Source: Trichostrongylus colubriformis (Eukaryota > Nematoda > Chromadorea > Rhabditida > Trichostrongylidae). From it: a stretch of 64,000 bases of DNA. A program made the translations under genes and the position numbers. The stretch is taken from assembly GCA_963978905.1 (NCBI GenBank), contig OZ022260.1, forward strand, positions 40,794,259 to 40,858,258, in the 5' to 3' direction. The notes beneath the pieces are model-generated. The model made no database searches. It worked only from the letters and a program-made list of their open reading frames with translations, and had not been told where the DNA came from. Positions within the stretch are counted from its first letter, which is position 1. Every line of letters starts with the position of its first letter. Shown here one piece after another: positions 18,369 through 33,300 of the stretch.

Positions 18369-21300
18369 CTGAAAATAAGAAATATGATTCATTCGGCGTA
18401 GATTCGTTCCATTTATGATATGCGCCATGCAATAGACTTTCCATGGCAACAGTAATGGATTTTGAATGCGTGTAGGACCCAGGGTCAGGTTGAGCGGCGA
18501 CAAAATTAGTCGTCAATACAACACACCCCAGAAAGGGGTTACCGGTATGACATGACTTCTCCATTTATTTTCATGAAAACATTATCCTTTTCCCCTTCCT
18601 GTCCAACAACTTCCCCTCTACCGCTTGATGCCTAAGAAACCGTCGCCGTACGGATTTTTCATGTCTGTGACTATACTCGAGGCGTCACCCCTCTCAAAGA
18701 AGGTCGTCATTCGACGATAACCATACCACCGTCACATAATAAAAAGTATGATTATCGATTGTCCACTTCGTTTCAGAAATAACTCATAGCTCATCGGTTT
18801 AAAAATTCTCCGCAAAGGGGCGGGGGGAGGAGGTCGGAGCCGTTGAGAAATAGTCGATGGAAATTTCAAAAAAGCCGATCCCCTCCAACCCTAAACACGG
18901 CCCCCACTTTCCTATCCGAAATATGATTCCCGATCGAGAAATCCTTGACAAGGCTCCGAACCTGGTAGGACCCATCTTAGAAAGTAGTACGATGAAGTCG
19001 GTGTATTAGCTCCCAGACAAAACATATAGTAATTACCGACCCTCGGATGATATGTGATTTCATGCTGGACCATCCATAGCAGCGGCTTCAATGGTTATAA
19101 CCCGAGCCCTGCCCGGTACTAGCATTTAGGGTAGACCTGTTTTGTATTGATATAATGTTTATCAACGAGCATGGGCTGCGCACCTGTCAGATACCAGGTC
19201 CAGTTCAAGGGTAACAGACTTCTAGAATACGCATTACTTCCCATAATTTCTCTCGGTTCCTTGGTCAAAATTCTCCTGAGCTGTCTGCTAAATATCTTTT
19301 CTATTTTCTTTTTATTTTCATGTGACGCATATATTAGTGAAAGCAGAGCACACCACCAAATCCGCGTCCCACTTACGTAATCCAATGGGAACCTACCAAA
19401 GCTGAAGATCCTCACTTTTCGAGGCTGTGTGATGGGGGAATTAGGAATTTGCTGACAAAGCTCAGTTGGTTTGGCAGCCAAAACCTTATACTTTTACGAG
19501 ATTGGTAATAAACAGAGGAAATAGGCTTTACCTTGATGAGCGGAATAGTGTTGGCGGTTTCACGAATAATCTCCCTCGTCGGTGATTTACGTGAGACACG
19601 AGCTGAGCGACTGAACTGAAATTTGTGTCACTGAAGATATCAAACAATACTCATGTTTTTCGTGAGACGTCAATTACATACCGTCCTTTTTCGTCGTCTC
19701 GTGAAATAGGAGAGTACTGATGTTCGAAATCCTTTGTTCATAAAACAATAAGTGACGGGATTCGTTGTTGATGAAATGTAGGTGAGAAGGGTGAGGGCCA
19801 TGTTCAGTCCCGAATGCCATACGGGAGTACCCTAAACGGCATATGCGACTAGAAAGAAAAATAATAAAACTGGCGCAAAATTGTGAAGGACTAGAGAAGA
19901 ACCACATAAAAAGACTTCTTATGAATTGGAAAACTGTAGCTTTCTCTAGCCAGGCAAAAGTGATTGTGACGTCTATGAGGCTTTTGGTGTTACTTCCTCA
20001 GATTGCATTCATACTCGGCGGAGCGTCACAGCGAGTGTAATTGACAATGAAACTGCTATTCCGGCTCTGCGATCATTACATTGGCGTACTTGCTGCTTTG
20101 GCGGCTTCACTGGTATGCTCTCATTGAACACAACACTTTCACTGTAGCTAGCTTTCGCGATCGGAACATTGGTACGCTCCGTGGTATCGGTGTGATGGCA
20201 GAGGTCACGTCGCTGAGTATTAATGCAGCCTCAATATTCGATGATTCAAATCTTCATCGAACTATTCAGACCTCTCATTCTTTGAGAACTATTTGCTGAC
20301 AATGCCTGTATCTTCGGAAAAGGATACTGCTTACCATTTGAAAGTCTCGTGCGTTTTTTTTCTTCTGTAACTGATAAGTGCTTGGAGGTATAAATAGATA
20401 AATGGCAGCAGTTCAGAGGAATCGTTCACGGAACAGTTAGTTTTTTTGTAACCCTTATATTTATGTTGTACTTGCTCGATAAGAAGCGCATGCAGTTTCA
20501 CGCGAAAACGTGAGAATTCGCCTAAGATACAGCTCCCCAAATTCTCGGCTGGGTCGGCGGGGCCCCCGAGTAAAAGCCCCGTCCCGTCGTCCGCCGCGGT
20601 TAGGAACGGAGAGTGGGACTGCTCACGTAACTTCCTATTCCTACAATGCGTTTCCGACCGCGGCGGACGACGGGGTGGGCACTTGCTCAGCGCCCCGCTC
20701 ACCGAGGCTTTGTGGTGCTGTATCTTAGCCGGATTCACATCTTTCGCGTGAAACTTTGCATACGGCCCACATTAGGCGAGTACAATATAGATACGTGGGT
20801 AATATGAAAACTCATCTTTCCGTGAGCGATTACTTTGAGCTACCAGTAGCATAGGTTTGGGAGGATGGTGCTTAACCATTAGGCTCAACTATTTCAATTC
20901 ACGTGAAATAGTGATGCACGGCTTAGACCCTTTCGCTACTCTCAATCGCACGACTATCTCCAGATGCCCTTCGGAGACTCAACTTTTCGAAGAAGGCCTG
21001 TTAACTACAGAGAACAAGCATGAAACGGTGAAATGCGCCGAACCACAGACAAGTTCAGCAAAAAGTGACAAGCGGCTGACTATGGAATTCGTTATGAGCG
21101 ATGGCAGAAGATGAATTTAACGAGTTGTGGTTATGGTCATTTTTCCGCTTCTTTTATCCCAGTGGGGATGCGAATGTGCCATGGAAATTAAGCTTCAAAG
21201 AAGCATCAAAAGTCGAATGAAAAAGGCATGGAATGCTCGGTGAATGGAAATCTTTGGATTGTTCATTGCATCTCCATTGAAAGGCTCCATTGAAAATAGT

Positions 21301-24300
21301 GGTAGCGATTGAGATGCATATCGATCCGACGACTGAGAGACCTAGATTATAGCGACAGACTGCTAATGGAGCCAAGAAATGAGGAATTTCAGAGTATTCT
21401 ATTGAACGATTTTTATCATGGGAGACTAGTGTAAATGGCTCCAATAAGACAATTTTCAAGAATTTTTCCAGATCCGGCTGCCCTGGCCACATCCGCAGCA
21501 TAGAGACTCGCATGGTTTATATGCCATGACGCGTATGAGTGTAAATTCCACAAAATATTTGTCATGCATGAAAATAGTTCCTTAGAGACAAAAATGGATG
21601 GCTCGTAGACAGAGTTGTTGAAAATCTATAACTTCAACTCAACTTTTGAAAAGCCATCACGAAGCTTCTGAAGCTCGCTGTTACAAAGTATTTCCTGGCT
21701 ATGGGCAAGATGGAAGAGAACAAAAGGTTTGTCAGTATCCTGTCCGACCTCATCGCGTCGCGCGATGTCAGGCTCTACCTGTAACATTCCCTGCCCAAAA
21801 ACCGTCCACATCCAGGGTCCCATTATACTATGATTATAGGGATGGCAGTCGTATAAAATCCATATGTTGACGACGGCTTTGGGACCCTAATGTTCGAAAT
21901 TGCAAATGGTACCCAGTTGGTTGATCAGAAAATAAAAACGCCACGATCTACCCCTTTTCATAGGCTCTGCGTGATTGGAAATATAATTCTACTCAAAATA
22001 TTGATAGCATTTATCAAAAACGATATTAATTCTAAGAATAGTGTAACGTACCGCTAGATCTGATGCCCTAACGAGCAACCACCACAGATGATTTGGTAAC
22101 CAGCAGGCAGCAAATGCTGCCACAATCGTCATTAGCATTCTTGTCACTTTCTTCTTAGCGGTGAGAATTTTGTCCTGAAATACATAAGCTGTTGAAATAT
22201 AGTCTTGACTCTTCATTTTTTCGAGATAGAGGTGGGATGTGGGCGGCATTGTGATCACCCTTCTTACAGTCCTCTGAATATTATGAACAGAATAGTGTTC
22301 TTATAATCCTCTCTTATAATCCACAGAGTAAGGCGGATATCCATTTTTGTAGAAATCGTCAGGGTTCAAAATCCATACACTTTTAGTATTCAACTTTGAG
22401 CCTATCAAATGCAGACTCGCAAAAGGACCTAAAGGTTGAAAGACCTAGAAGTAGAAAGGCCGTAAAATACACGTAAAATGAAATATAAAAATTGAGGTGC
22501 TACGCTTCTTATTTTGTGGTCGCCCCTGATTACTACTAGGCCAGTCGATAGGTTCCGGAACACTTAACTTTACTGCTGAAAATTTTTTGGAGGAATCCCG
22601 ATGACCATTTATTTGATTGGTAGTAGGCTACACACCTCTGTATTTCGATAAGCTAGCCAGCACGAGCACCGTTTGGGATCTTCTACGGGCCAGGTTGTGG
22701 GCAGGGTCGGCCACGCAGCAGAGTAGGGTAGGATCTCTCAACTCATGGTGCAGCGTTGGCAGCGAAAATTACTTTTCTCCTCAAGGTAGTAGACACCTTG
22801 ACAACCCTATGACTTCATTACCGGTGCCCTTCGTGAGCTCATCAGAATTACAGTCCAGCAGTCAAGGTCAATTAGCGAGAAGTGAAAATATGGAATTTAT
22901 CTCCTAAATGTGCTGAGCACGCAACAGCTAAACCAACAATTTCACCTCGCAATGGCCCTGTGGACTTTTCATGGCACTTTTGCGTGGTTATGCAGCATAG
23001 TTACGCAAGAGGAGGGACTGTGTGTTGTTCAATTCATAGGTGGTGGAGACTCCGTTTAAGCGATTCGAGAATTACGACAGTCAAAAACAGTCCATCGGAA
23101 AATTGGAACTTTCAACATTTTACAGAGCATGAGGGGAGTAAAGGGGACCGTTAGCTTCCATCTTCTGACACTAATGCCTCTACGGAATTTTCCTATGAAC
23201 AGCTTGCTCATGTCGCCACTCAGCTGAAGGGAAAACGGAACAAATTTCGACCTGTGCGCGTTGATGTTTTGCCAATTTTTCACAAAAACCGGGATTTTTT
23301 GCTCGGGCAGTTCTTTCTTGATCATGGTATATGTAGTATCAACCTCGTGCTGACGGAGCACCACATATTCTGCTTTCCGAATTGCTTCCAGGATAAGTAA
23401 TGAGAAGCTGATTAGAGTGACCTCAAAACCGATACGCAATATTTTTCAGAGGAAGTTCCACAAGGGGGATCGAACAGACCTCGATGAGTTTACAATGTAT
23501 TGTAGATAATTGAGACTCATATGACGTTTGATGAATGTGACGGTGAAATAGGAAAAAAAGAAAATCAGTATCGACTAAGGAGGTCCGGAACTTATAGACC
23601 AACCTAATAATTCTATGTCGTCCTAAATCAATAACTGTTTCATGGATTTATTCGAGAAAGGCCATGCTCCTGTTATCTAACGAGATATATGCAAGTGATT
23701 ATGTACGTCAGAAGTTTTGGAGTGTCTACGAAACGAACCTGATTAGTACTTCTGAGCATCATTGTTGAATCAAAGCTATTTCGCGGGGTTCCGAAAAGCG
23801 TGTTAATTGACGAGAATCGTGAGCGCGGTCGAACTGATAGCTTATCCGAGCTTGGAATCGATAATGATTGCTGTTTTTCCTGCAAAGCAACCATATTTTA
23901 GAGAATATTCGGAACAGCTGTTCAGAGTATGAGACCTCTGCATACTTATAATGAGAAGTACCACACATAATTCTAGAAATCAAAACTTCAATTCAATAAA
24001 TTCATATTCATAGCACAATAAGGTTTTGACAGAACACTAGAAAAACAAGATTTGTCGTGCCATGCAAAACCTGAATTTTGTAGTATTTGTTTGTTTGTTT
24101 GTATATTTGTTTGTGTGTCTGTCTTCTCGTCTGTCTGTCTGTCTGTTTGTGTGTTTGTCTGTCTGTCAGTCGCACCTGACGGGACAGCAAGCTCGGCCTG
24201 GTAATCGCTAAATTGTGAGCGACCAGAAGGGACATATCGCGATAATCAAAGCTACTCATAAAGATTTTAGGCCATGGTTCTCAAAAATTTCACAGTGTTT

Positions 24301-27300
24301 TTTCCCGTGTTGAGCTTTCTATGCCTTTCACTATCGAAAACCACAGCTTATTGGTAGCTCGCTTTCGTTCGATTTCTATGTTTCTACTGATCAGTGAGAT
24401 CGTCTACGGTCGTCCATTTGATACTGAGATTAAGGGTCCTCTTACTATGGCGTTTATATGCCCCGGACAATTCTGGTGACTTTCGGAGTTTGCGGAAAAA
24501 GGTCAGTCTGAGAACCACAGCGCTATCCTCTGGCTATCCATCGGTCTTCCCCATTATGCATGCTTCATTTTGGAATTTCGCATCGGACTCTGTTCGAGTA
24601 ATGAGAATGGCAAACACTCATAATCATTTTTTAACGAGCCGCATTACTATGAGGTACGATTTTTCTTGTACATTGGTTTCGTTCGCAAACGATTGAAGCG
24701 AACCCCCTTGCTCCGTGCGATTCCGCTCGATTTGCTTGATCTGTTTTCTCACACTTAAGGTGTCCTGAATTCTAATAAATCAAAACTTGTTCTTTCATGG
24801 CCGAGGAAACACAGGGCTCGAGCAGAACAAAGGGTGCTATCGCAATGAGGGGACGCGGCAGGCACATCTCATAAAAAGTTGAAAAGCTGCACATCTAAAC
24901 ATCTTGCAGGGATCTCTAAGGTGTCAATCTGCACACTCAGGCGTATTATTTTAGCGCTAGTACAGGGGGTGCCAACAAAAAGAAGTAATTTTGTCTCCTC
25001 CACTTTCACCCCACTTTAGTCAAACTACAGCAAATTCTGTTGAGGTATTTTCATCCCCAGATTCAAGAGCAGACCTCACTCCATCACTATACTTCGTCAG
25101 CCTTCTGCACGAGCAGGAACGGGAGCGAGGAAAGAGTGAACAAGATTGTCACCTCAACTGGGCAAAATTCGAAATTTCTCGCCCTCGTTCACCTTGCTGA
25201 GGTCCGTTCACTCTGAGTACCTAAGGGGATTCATACTGGGTGGTGTTCTTTAATATCCCGTTTTTTCCGGGTTCCCAGCGCCCTTCGTTTCCAAGAGCCA
25301 AAATGTGCCCTTACCACCGAATCCCCTCCGGAGGCGGATTTGGGCATGAAAATGATACTTCGGATCGTAACAGCCTTGTCCAAGCAGCAGAGGCTCTGTG
25401 ACTTCCATGAACCGAAGGGCCAATCCTCAGGAAGCTTCCCACAAAAGACCTACCACGGAGCCTAGCTTCACTGTTTTAAGCGGACCTTGATACTGTAGGT
25501 ACTCCGAAGCCCGACTGCGCTGAGTGAAAGCTCCATATTTCTATAAAGGCGAAGGTAGGGATCCTCAGCTTGTTCCTGGTTTTGGAGGAACATTTCGGGA
25601 ATATTTTGTCCCAATGATTTTATCTCTTGCGTTTCCCTATGTTTTGTATAATTGGCAGATGTGAGCCGTGGGCAAAATTACTTTTTTTTGCACCCCCTGT
25701 AGAGGGAAGAAGAGGCTCCTTTGCTCTTTCTGTCTTGAGTACAAATGATGTCCGTAATGGGGCCCCCCTTCATTACAACAGCACCAAACAAAATTTCTTA
25801 GAAGCAATGCTTCCAACGTACTTTTCGGGTATGGTTTCGCTTTTTGCTTTGCTTGATGGTACAGAGGACGGGATCCGAAAAGGTCTGCACATGTCACGCA
25901 TCACTAAAAATTACTTTGTACACAAGCAGGGTCCATGCTAGACTCAGGGCAAACTGTTCCGGAAATGCTCTTCTATGAGCAGAAGGGGATCATTTGCCCA
26001 CTGTCTACGTCATACTGACAGTCTGAAGGCATCGTCGTCGACAGGGTCAAGCGTCCAGTTGAGGGAAATTTTCAAAAAATACGACCCCCCCCAAAAAAGG
26101 AGCCCCCAATACGACCCCCCCCCTTTATATACTCGAAAAAGCATTCTACAAACTATTATATTATGGACACACATTGACTCATGTCCATCAATGGGCTGTG
26201 ATTGAATAAAAACTGAATCAGTAATAATGAAGGCACGAGAACTGGACAAGTCTAGAAATGATCCAGAAGGGGCTCTCGATCAAAAAAACAAAAACAAAAG
26301 ACTGTTACCTTTGAAGTTTCGTTTCAGGCGACGGGCGACCGCCCGTTTCGGGTGACGTGCGAAGCGGTCGCGTTGGAGCGCGTTATCTTATTATCACCCC
26401 ATACTAAATTCCGACATTATTAAAACACTTCAAACTTTACCTAGAGCCCATCTTTCAAGCAGCTGTGACCTGTTTTCCCAATAACTTCCTTAGATCTATC
26501 TATTGACTACTTGCTTTCCCTTATGGTTGCTTAGTTCTCGATATGGGTTTCCAGTTGAGGGTTAGTTGAGGGGAATTTTGGAGTGTTTCACTTCAAATGA
26601 CCATAACTTCCTTCAAACTTAACTACATGAGTTCGTTTGGGTGAAGCAGAGTCTGCGAGGTTTTTGCTTTCGAATGACTACCTGGGCTATGCCAAACCTC
26701 TGAAAGGAAGCAAGTTATTTTGAGGGAAGCCAGTTGAGGGCCAGTTGAGGGGAATTTCGGAGTGTTTTACTTCAAATGACCATAACTTCCTTCAAACTTA
26801 ACTATATGAGTTCGTTTGGGTGAAGCAGAGTCTGCGAGGTTTTTGCTTTCGAATGACTACCTGAGCTATGCCACACCTCTGAAACGAAGCAAGAAAAATT
26901 CAGAAAAGCTAGTTGAGGGGACCTTTTTTTCGTCGAATTTGCGAGATCTTCCCACGAATCTTCCCTAAAATCGATTCATTGTTGCTGAAATTTTTCCAGT
27001 ATGCATCCTTCACTCTCGGAGGCCTAGTGGGAAGGCGAGAAGCATCGGTCAGCTTTTCTGCGGGATGCGCCATGCATGAGGATTTCGTTCACATTCTCAA
27101 TGAATACAAACGTTTTTCCGGTCCGCATAGTGGCCGCCAACACTAGATTACGTACTTGCGATCGTAGTAAGATATGGAAGAAGTCCATATCAGCTAACTT
27201 TCCGCTTTCATCCCATTGTTTCTGGAGTGTCCATCCACGGTGGTATCCGCTGATAGATATCGCTTTCCACGGCTTATCGGTGAATTCCGGAGGTGTCTCT

Positions 27301-30300
27301 GTACGTGGTTTCGGTGTCAGCGGACCAACGAAAGAGTTATTGGTACTGGCCGGTTTCGTTGTGGATTGCGCCATGCATGAGGTTCCCATGGTTATTAAGT
27401 TAAACTAGTTTTGGGTTCGAACCCATTCAGTCAATTTAATCACTTCTCCCCTTACACTTTAGACCCTAAGCCTGAGAAATTCTGCTGATCACTGCCTACC
27501 TCAACAATTACGACCCCCCCTCCTAGCGGACCAAATACGACCCCCCCCCGTTGAGGATCCCTCAACTGAGGCTTGACCCTGGTCGTCGACTTATAGAAAA
27601 CTTGGAATCTTGCATGCAGCTTTCCGGAAATCTGTGACAAAGGAAAATTCCTAACCCTTGGCTGCGCGGACAACTAGGTGTCCACTTTTCTTCTTACAAT
27701 TGGACCCCTCCCCCTGAGGGTCGCAGAGATAATTAGGCGACCTGGGAATCCCATACCGTCAGCCCGATGATTGCGTAGAATCAAAGAATTCAGGAGAAAT
27801 TGCCAAGCTATACATCAGTGGTACGACTTCCTTAGCGGCCACATCATTGAAATCCAGCTAGGCACTTCCTCGTAGAATTTCTCTAAGTAGGAGAAGAAGT
27901 ATATCCCTTTGGTATTCCTTTTGTGTCGCTTAGCCTACCTCCTTCCCCCCCCCCCTTAACTTGTATTGATAGCCTCCCTCCCCCTGCCCCACTCCTGAAT
28001 TTCACTCCCAAAAATCCCCAAATCCACTGGTCGTCAACAACACAATCTCTTGAGCAGTTGTAATTGGTTTTGGTTCACTGAGCTTCAATATCTTCTCCCT
28101 GGGGAGAAGGAGTTCGCGGCCGTTATGTCAACTACACCATAAAGGCCGGGGTAAACAACATATTCAAGCCGCTATAGAAGCTGTGGAAACATATGTGGTA
28201 TCAGCATTTTGAAACCTTTTTTTAAGCTATCGAAAGAATTCAAACATTTTTTAGAATATCGCTGTGACCTCACTGAGTCTATCTCTGGGTGTATATGTAA
28301 GTGGCTGCTAGCCGGCTTTGCACAGGGATTAGGACTAGTAGATTAATGCGTCTGAGTCTGTTTATTCACGGCTCCAGGTTACTATATAGCGCGTGGAGGA
28401 GATGAAAGTGTGCAGTACTCTTTTTTTCGGTAATTTACGGGCGGAGGAGGGGAGACGGAGGCAGTGTACATAGCTGTTATGGTCATGGCGCATCACTTAA
28501 TTGTAGACTTTGGCCATAGTTCTTTCATGACATTCACAGGCTCCAACCAATAGTCGGTTATGTAGCCTGCCGTAGAACTCGTCCGCACAACAATGGGAAG
28601 GACTAGTGTCTAAAGTCTTAGGATTTGGACCATTTATTTTGTTTCCTCTTCTATATTGCTGGGCACCTGTATCTTGGGTTTCACTGTTTTTGCTGCCTTT
28701 GAGCGCTTTGTAAGGCCAGCCTGATAGATACAATCGACTGGTAAGGTAAAGAATAGGATAATCAAGACAAAGCTTGATAAACACAGCGTTGAAATTGAAA
28801 AAAAAAGATTTTCGTTTACCCCCTCCCTAAGATGTGTGGAAAGCTGGGGCATGGAAATCTCAGTGATATCTGGTTATGGTGAAAATCCAGTACAATTTTG
28901 TTGCAAGGATGATAAGTTTTAACAGTTTTAAGGCAAAAACTTTGATCTCCGATCTCCGACGGGACTTGAACCTGCACTTCGTGCTTTCTGTATACTCATC
29001 CATTACTCAATCGGCAAACCGCTGAGCGTTTCTCAGTTCTCAATTCACCGCTCAATAGTAGATTTTCTCGAGCTTATTAAGCAAAATCAGAACCACACCG
29101 TAACTTCCTTGTTAACAAGTTGTTATGAAGTATTATGTAAATCGCTGAAAAGTAAAAATCATTTCAATGGGTGAATTAAGCACCGAGTGCGCCAAAAGTA
29201 AGTTTTGCAGCAGAAATAAAAAGGTCTAGAAAACCTTGTAAAACAATAACGAAAACAAAGATGAGTCCAATTTTTGGTGAAGCCTTATCTATTTTTCTAC
29301 AAAATCTAAGCAAACAATTACCTTGAGGCCGTTCCCATTAATAGAAGGTATACCAACGGATGCATATAGCCATTCCGAAAACGTCGAAGTGCATAAGGGT
29401 AGTTCTGAAAGAGGCCTTCAGTTTCAAAAAGGAATTCAAAAACATCAAGGATTAAAAATGATCAAATTACAGACGATCAAAATCAAGATCGCCATTTTCT
29501 CCAACTCTTGCTATTATTTGTAACAGTGCCAGTCCAACATATTTTTGTATTTTGAAACGAGAGAAATTTTACGAAGACTGCTCCATAGGTGTCACATACA
29601 GTCCATTTCGGAGCGCTTGATAGGACGTGGCCTACAGACTTGGGTGAGAGTTTATCGAACTCTCTCATCCCGCCACACACTCTAACTCTTGCCACGCACT
29701 CTCACTCCCGCCACTCACCCATGTCCGTAGGCCACACCCAATCAAGCGCTCCGAAATGGAGTATAGTGATCCTACCCAACGCCAGTCTCGAGCGCGGTAA
29801 TCCACATGAGATGGTTAACTGTCCACGCCAGAGATTTCTTGGTTCATTATTCCTTTTTTCAATATAAAAAATAAGTACACGTACACTGTTATATAGCCTA
29901 ATACGTTGTATAGCATGGTCGCCATCTGAACCAGTGAAACACTCTAAATCTGTATGATCTCCTCCATGATATGCGGATATAACATCCCTTGAAAGCTGGA
30001 CAATGATTTCGATCTCATCTGAGACACGGCACCACCGAAAGAAATGCCGTTCGATTGGGAAATGGGCTAATCATGCACTAACGCTTCGGAATGGTGCATC
30101 AGACAAGGTAGTCGAGCGAGTCAAGCCAAGATGTGCATCCTTCCCTTGTGGCTCCCAATTCGCGTTTTGGTTCCCCGATTTCATCTCCATATTTTTGGCG
30201 TTATAGCTGCCGGGGTTGATTCAATTCGTCGCCGAGATTATTTTCCCCAGAGGCGCAAGATTCATCGCTTTTCACGTCAAAGATTGATGTGACCGCTTGA

Positions 30301-33300
30301 GAAATAATTCCGGTTAGTTTCAAAAGATTATTTGAGGAATCGTCCAAAGATATTTCTTCGATATAGAACATGTGGGAAATATGTCCGACAATTCCTCAAA
30401 ATCTCGTATACCATTCTCTCACGAGGAAACGAAAACAATACTGTTTTCACGAGTTTTATTGAGCAGGCATCCTGCGGGCAAACCCTCTTTGGAGATTTGG
30501 ATAAGGTATTGCACAATCAATATGTAAGGTTGCCTCGCGTTTATCATTGTCCAGAATGCGCCACACATTCGGCTTTTAATCAGAATTTGAGAACAACATA
30601 AGTGGAGATTCGTCCTACAACACTTCCACCGTAAGCGAGGCCTACTATCGAAAGAGGCCTGTTTTTTTCCACTGAGATTCTCAGGAAATATGGCTGAAAA
30701 GTTTTAACTAGCTTCAATACGTGTGATCTTACTATTCCCATAATTAGCCTTTGAATGCTGCGCCACAACATACCCATTATTGGCTAGCTTAGCTACTGAT
30801 CCGTGGCCATTACCTTGCATGATTGATTGCTGAACGACCGGATTATCGCTGACTATGACCGTTGAGAGAGTATAAATCACATGTCCATACAGGCTGATCA
30901 TTACACATAGAGGGATAAACAGCAAAACCTGAAATGGAAAGAATTTCATGAAAAACGTTTGGAAAGCAAGAAGCTATAATTCTGGGTAGTTAAAGGCCCT
31001 GGTTTTTTCCGGTACTATAGTGTTCAAAAACAATAATACTAAGCACTTTCCAAATATGACTCGCTCCTTGGTCAAGTGGACGAGCCATGAATTTTAGGTG
31101 TTACGTACAACCCCTATGAGGCGCCGAGCCAAGTCAAGCTAGAATTGTTTCTATGAGATCACGAAGTTTTTTGATGAATGAGATGTTTTAGCTCGAGCTT
31201 ACTTTGATGAAGGGAAATAGCGGTGCAAGTCAGTTAAGGATGCGCCCTGTTTTCGGCTTCTTATCAGAGCTGTGGCGGCCTTTGCATCCGTATTTGCCTT
31301 ATACAGGGCCAGGTATGGATCTATATATTCTCTTATTCTTTCAAGCAAGCGTGTCATGTGTAATGAGACGGCTGGTTAACTGAACTTTGCTCGAGATTCG
31401 GTCTTCGGATACATGTTCTAGAAGCCCCCTGGTAGAATTCCAGTTTCACTTCAAGCCACGGTGTTTTCATTGAATCCCTTTTGTCTAGTCAAATATGGAC
31501 TTCATTGAATCATACCTACTCTCGACCATTTCTAATAACTGTGTTGGGAAGATAAACAAGCAGCTCTGTTTCTCAGATTCCCTCATTAATTATTAGTTCC
31601 ACGGTAGACATAACAGAGTAGATTCAGAACAAAATAAAAAGTATGTATGGGTTACATAAAAGAAAAAGCCTGTTTGAGAGCGCTTTTGAGCTGAAATTTC
31701 CTCAAAATGGCGAAGCTTTATTATGCAGTTATAAAAAAAACTGGGAGGGGAGTATTTAAAAAGCACGAACTCGGTCGTGCTGCTATTTTCAAAATAAACC
31801 TTAAACGTACCAGTGTCACGTACAGCTGATAGAGGAAATCAATAAGCGGTCCTTTTGTGGTGTCACAAGTCCAACTAGTACGGTAAGGCACAGAATCGAA
31901 GATGTACAATGAACCAATATTGCACACGAATGAGAATATCCAAACCAATGAGATTGTGAAAATTGCACGTTTCTGTAATGAACTACGTCATCTGGGAATA
32001 TAGTGGATAACTTTATTGGTTTGCAATCAAAATCAGAAGCATCATATTAGTTTAAAAAACTCGAAAAAAAAACCAAAGCGCATTCCTGTGCTATTTAACT
32101 GTGACGCATGCGATGCGGTAGCGTGGCGGCATGGAGAAGAACCTCACCTTTGTTTTCCATTTACGTGACTGTAGTGGACGACAGATCGCATAGTATCGTT
32201 CCACCGCAATTACAGCTAATGTGTAGGCCGATGCACAAACGCCTACTGCTGGAATTTTGGAAATGTTTAGTGTATCGCCACAAGAATCATAAAAGACTCA
32301 TTCATATAAGATTTTTTTCTGCAAAATAAAGTGTCCAACGAAGCTCATCCTAATCAACTTGTAAATTTTTCTTGTAAACTTGTAAATAAAACTTGTAAAT
32401 TCCATTGCCTTTTTGTGTGACCAAGTCTTTGTCAGGGAGTAAATGAAAACGAGTTCAAATGTGGAAGGAAAATGTGTTAACAGAATGGGGAGCTGGACTT
32501 CAATCAACCCTTTCCTTTATGTCGCGTAAAGGTTTCAATTAAAAGTGTTAGTGCACGGATCATAGTACCCAAATCGCCAGCACTGCGAACTACGAACCCC
32601 CATTTTTATATATCCACCCTGCCTTTCCGTTGCGATTGCCATACAAGGAAGTGACTCGAGGAGCGAAAGGAGATCATTAAGCGGATCATCACTTAGAAGC
32701 GTCACTGCGGGCAGTTAAGCCTTACGAAATGCTATTTCTCGATCAAGGTATAAGTTAATAAACTTTCAAGGGTGGGAAAAAAAGCGGAGGTGCTGATTCA
32801 AACGAAGGGGCACTCATTGTCGCCGTGCTGTCGTCTCTTATTCGAAAACATTCTAGAATCATCGGTTTGTACACTCAAAAGTACTTTTTATCGGGGAAGA
32901 GGAAGGGGAGGGTGCAGGAGCTTCCTTCAAGCTAAGGTTTAGGCTAAAAACTAAGGCAAAAATAGCGCCGAACGCCGAGCACGGTGGGTATCTACATATG
33001 TGACCAGTTCCAGCCAAACAAAAATAAATATTAAATCAAGTAGCCAACTAAAAATAATTCTAAATCAAATAGCTAACTTCTCAAATAATTCTTGCGGAGG
33101 GTGGCATGCTTTGTGAAAAAAAGTCAGAAATTCATACAAAAATTAGCTTTTACAGGAAAAATAATCTAAGATAAAAATAGCTCGCAGAAGAACTTGAAGT
33201 GACTTATCAAATTCATTATTCGAAAACAAGACTTACGTTGCAAAAAAGCAACTGCTTTGCACATCATTGGACCAAGTAGCCAGCATCGAGTGAGTTCGCT

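Noticed and set aside
23056..23439. 127-codon minus-strand frame in the receptor intron between loop 3 and TM6
   Set aside because: Looks somewhat coding, but it would disrupt a phase-0 join that works without it; no family recognised and no convincing splice sites.
24085..24175. Regular GTTT/GTCT repeats considered as a CRISPR-like array
   Set aside because: Units are 4 bases with no spacers; a plain microsatellite in a eukaryote.
25627..25941. 104-codon plus-strand frame
   Set aside because: An overlapping frame of similar length on the other strand, no homology, and flanking repeats.
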